Below, one piece after another: positions 62,496-64,000 of a stretch of 64,000 bases of DNA (within the stretch, counting starts at the first letter, position 1; the number at the start of each line of letters is the position of its first letter). Origin of the DNA: a bacterium (GTDB lineage Bacteria; Vulcanimicrobiota; Vulcanimicrobiia; Vulcanimicrobiales; Vulcanimicrobiaceae); NCBI GenBank assembly GCA_021790935.1, contig JAJYFL010000004.1, positions 27,142 through 91,141 on the forward strand, written 5' to 3'. A program made the translations under genes and the position numbers. The notes under the pieces were generated by a model that did no database searches, was not told where the DNA came from, and saw nothing but the letters and a program-made list of their open reading frames with translations.

Positions 62496-62509
62496 GCCTA
62501 TCGGCTCCC

Positions 62510-63862
62510 TTACGCGACCGGTGCGGCGTGCAGGAGGCTCGGCAGAAAATCGATGTCGTAATCGCCCGAGCGAAAGCGCTTCGTGGCGAGGACTTCCAAA
62601 CACTGACCGATCGTCGTCGGCGTTCCTTTAACGACCGTTTCGCGCAGCGCGCGCTCCATTCGCGTGATGGCCGCATCGCGCGTCTCGGCGAACGCGACCA
62701 CCTTCGCGATCATCGAGTCGTAGAAGGGCGGCACGGCAACGCCCGAATAGACGTGCGTGTCGACCCGAATCCCGGGGCCACCCGGAAAAACCACGTGCTC
62801 GAGCGTTCCGGCAGCCGGCGCGAAATTGTTGCGTGCATCCTCGGCATTGATGCGGCACTCGATCGCGTGTCCGGTCGAACGCAGATCGCCCTGAAGGTAA
62901 CCGAGCGGCTCGTCCGCGGCCACGCGAATCTGTTCCTTGACCAGATCGATGTTATAGACCATCTCGGTCACCGGATGCTCGACCTGGATGCGCGTGTTCA
63001 TCTCCATGAAATAGATCTGCTCGCCGCTCACGAGGAACTCGAGCGTTCCGGCATTGGTATACCCGACGTGCGCGCACGCACGGACCGCCATCGCGTGCAG
63101 CGCGTCGCGCGTCTTCGGCGGCAGGTTCGCCGCCGGCGCTTCTTCGATCAGCTTCTGATGCGACGGCTTCTGCACGGAGCAGTCGCGTTCGCCCAGGTGG
63201 ACGATCGCGCCGTAATTGTCCGCGAGCACCTGAACCTCGATGTGGCGCGGCCGCAGTATCAATTTCTCCATATACACCCGGCCGTCTTTGAAACTCGCTT
63301 CCGCCTCGGCCGTTGCGCTCGCGTAAGCCCGTTCCAACTCCTCGGGGGCGTTGACCACGCGCATCCCCCTTCCGCCGCCTCCTGCGGTGGCTTTCAGCAA
63401 TACGGGGTAGCCGATGCTCTCGGCGGCACGGGCGGCTTCCCGCACCGAAGCGAGGATATCCGTGCCGGGGGTCGTGGCGACGCCGGCCTCGCTCATGACG
63501 CGCTTGGCCGTTGCTTTATCTCCCATCGCCGCTATGACGCTAGGCTTCGGGCCGATGAACGTTATGCCGTGGTCGTTGCAGATCTGCGCGAACCGAGCGC
63601 TCTCCGAGAGAAACCCGTACCCCGGATGAATGGCGTCGCAACCGGTGATCAGAGCGGTCGAGATGATGTTTGGAATGTTGAGGTACGAGCGCGCCACCGG
63701 GCCCGGGCCGACGCAGAAAGCCTGGTCCGCGTGCCGCACGTGCAACGACGTGCGGTCGGCTTCGGAATAGATGGCAACCGTATGCACGCCCAGTTCCCGG
63801 CACGCACGGTTGATGCGAAGCGCGATCTCGCCGCGGTTGGCAATCAGGACTTTCTTGAACAT
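62510..63862 (-). CDS. accC: Biotin carboxylase subunit of acetyl-CoA carboxylase
   Basis: A 450-residue ATP-grasp enzyme. [60 protein letters not shown] (ATP-binding) and the active-site region [20 protein letters not shown] are intact. It carboxylates biotin on the carrier protein (AccB). The gene immediately upstream encodes a biotinyl-like domain that lacks the acceptor lysine, so the actual carrier may be elsewhere. Confidence 0.95.
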   Translation of the reverse strand: MFKKVLIANRGEIALRINRACRELGVHTVAIYSEADRTSLHVRHADQAFCVGPGPVARSYLNIPNIISTALITGCDAIHPGYGFLSESARFAQICNDHGITFIGPKPSVIAAMGDKATAKRVMSEAGVATTPGTDILASVREAARAAESIGYPVLLKATAGGGGRGMRVVNAPEELERAYASATAEAEASFKDGRVYMEKLILRPRHIEVQVLADNYGAIVHLGERDCSVQKPSHQKLIEEAPAANLPPKTRDALHAMAVRACAHVGYTNAGTLEFLVSGEQIYFMEMNTRIQVEHPVTEMVYNIDLVKEQIRVAADEPLGYLQGDLRSTGHAIECRINAEDARNNFAPAAGTLEHVVFPGGPGIRVDTHVYSGVAVPPFYDSMIAKVVAFAETRDAAITRMERALRETVVKGTPTTIGQCLEVLATKRFRSGDYDIDFLPSLLHAAPVA

Positions 63863-63870
63863 CGTCCCGG

Positions 63871-64000
63871 CTAACTCCGGTCGATCTCAAAGAGGACTTG
63901 GCCGTACTCGACGGCCTGTCCGTCCCGGCACGCAACCGTACGAATGCGCCCGCTCCCCGAAGCGCGCACGGGGTTGCGTATCCCCAACGCCTCGACGTAG
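63871..64000 (-). CDS. Biotinyl-like (BCCP) domain protein, C-terminal end
   Basis: Only the last ~42 residues are in the window. [20 protein letters not shown] and [17 protein letters not shown] match the biotinyl domain of AccB, but the hallmark MKM tripeptide is changed: EAMKM-position residues read EALGI, so the biotin-accepting lysine is missing. The stop TAG lies eight bases before accC. It could be a non-biotinylated regulatory analogue, or a degenerate gene; the rest of the sequence is outside. Confidence 0.65.
   Translation of the reverse strand, partial: YVEALGIRNPVRASGSGRIRTVACRDGQAVEYGQVLFEIDRS

Noticed and set aside
62528..63874. 448-codon open frame on the plus strand
   Set aside because: Antisense to accC; no recognisable protein motifs.

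Overview
The window is high-GC, densely coded bacterial chromosome. A TonB-dependent receptor, an OmpA-domain lipoprotein and several lipobox proteins point to a diderm cell. Housekeeping gene order (rimP-nusA-ylxR-infB-rbfA-nrnA-truB-ribF; accC-nusB-pbp1A-xseA-xseB) is generic. The mixture of SARP/STAND-like regulators, SIMPL protein and outer-membrane genes resembles uncultured high-GC diderm phyla such as Eremiobacterota (WPS-2); this assignment is an impression, not a test.

Layout. 1-2.3 kb: accessory patch with two near-identical Uma2 nuclease genes flanking a Phd/VapC toxin-antitoxin pair, and the first of three covarying inverted-repeat elements. 2.4-7.2 kb: OmpA-like lipoprotein coupled to a transglutaminase-like protein. 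7.4-22.9 kb: amino-acid biosynthesis (pheA, a class V aminotransferase, leuA, proC, ilvB-ilvN-ilvC-ilvD, lysC, hom, thrB, thrC). 23.3-28.2 kb: two coupled large ATPase/winged-helix regulators. 28.1-38.7 kb: envelope, redox and hypothetical genes, including a membrane-anchored ClpE-like ATPase. 38.7-46.8 kb: translation/transcription cluster. 47-58.3 kb: TonB-like protein, pyk, recN-nadK-tlyA, acyl-CoA synthetase, TonB-dependent receptor, beta-propeller. 58.3-64 kb: xseB, xseA, PBP1A, nusB, accC and the end of a biotinyl-like protein.

The most interesting part is the control of the amino-acid block. The gene at 21442-22722 is a degenerate aspartokinase (P-loop-like lysine/glycine motif lost) with two ACT domains, fused to an OmpR/PhoB-type winged helix. 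The real aspartokinase (247 aa), homoserine dehydrogenase (316 aa) and LeuA (389 aa) all lack their usual regulatory domains. Three promoter regions (thr, ilv, and the shared leuA/proC region) carry a TTAA-N6-TTAA box with a 10-bp repeat, the kind of spacing a winged-helix protein of this class could read. Four transcripts (leuA, ilvB, thrC and the regulator itself) begin with short leader ORFs rich in branched-chain or Thr/Ile/Met codons followed by strong hairpins. These leader ORFs, and proC, start 8 nt after a -10 box, which implies leaderless mRNAs. Together this suggests that allosteric feedback has been moved from enzymes to a sensor transcription factor plus attenuation.

No rRNA, tRNA or CRISPR array was recognised by reading.
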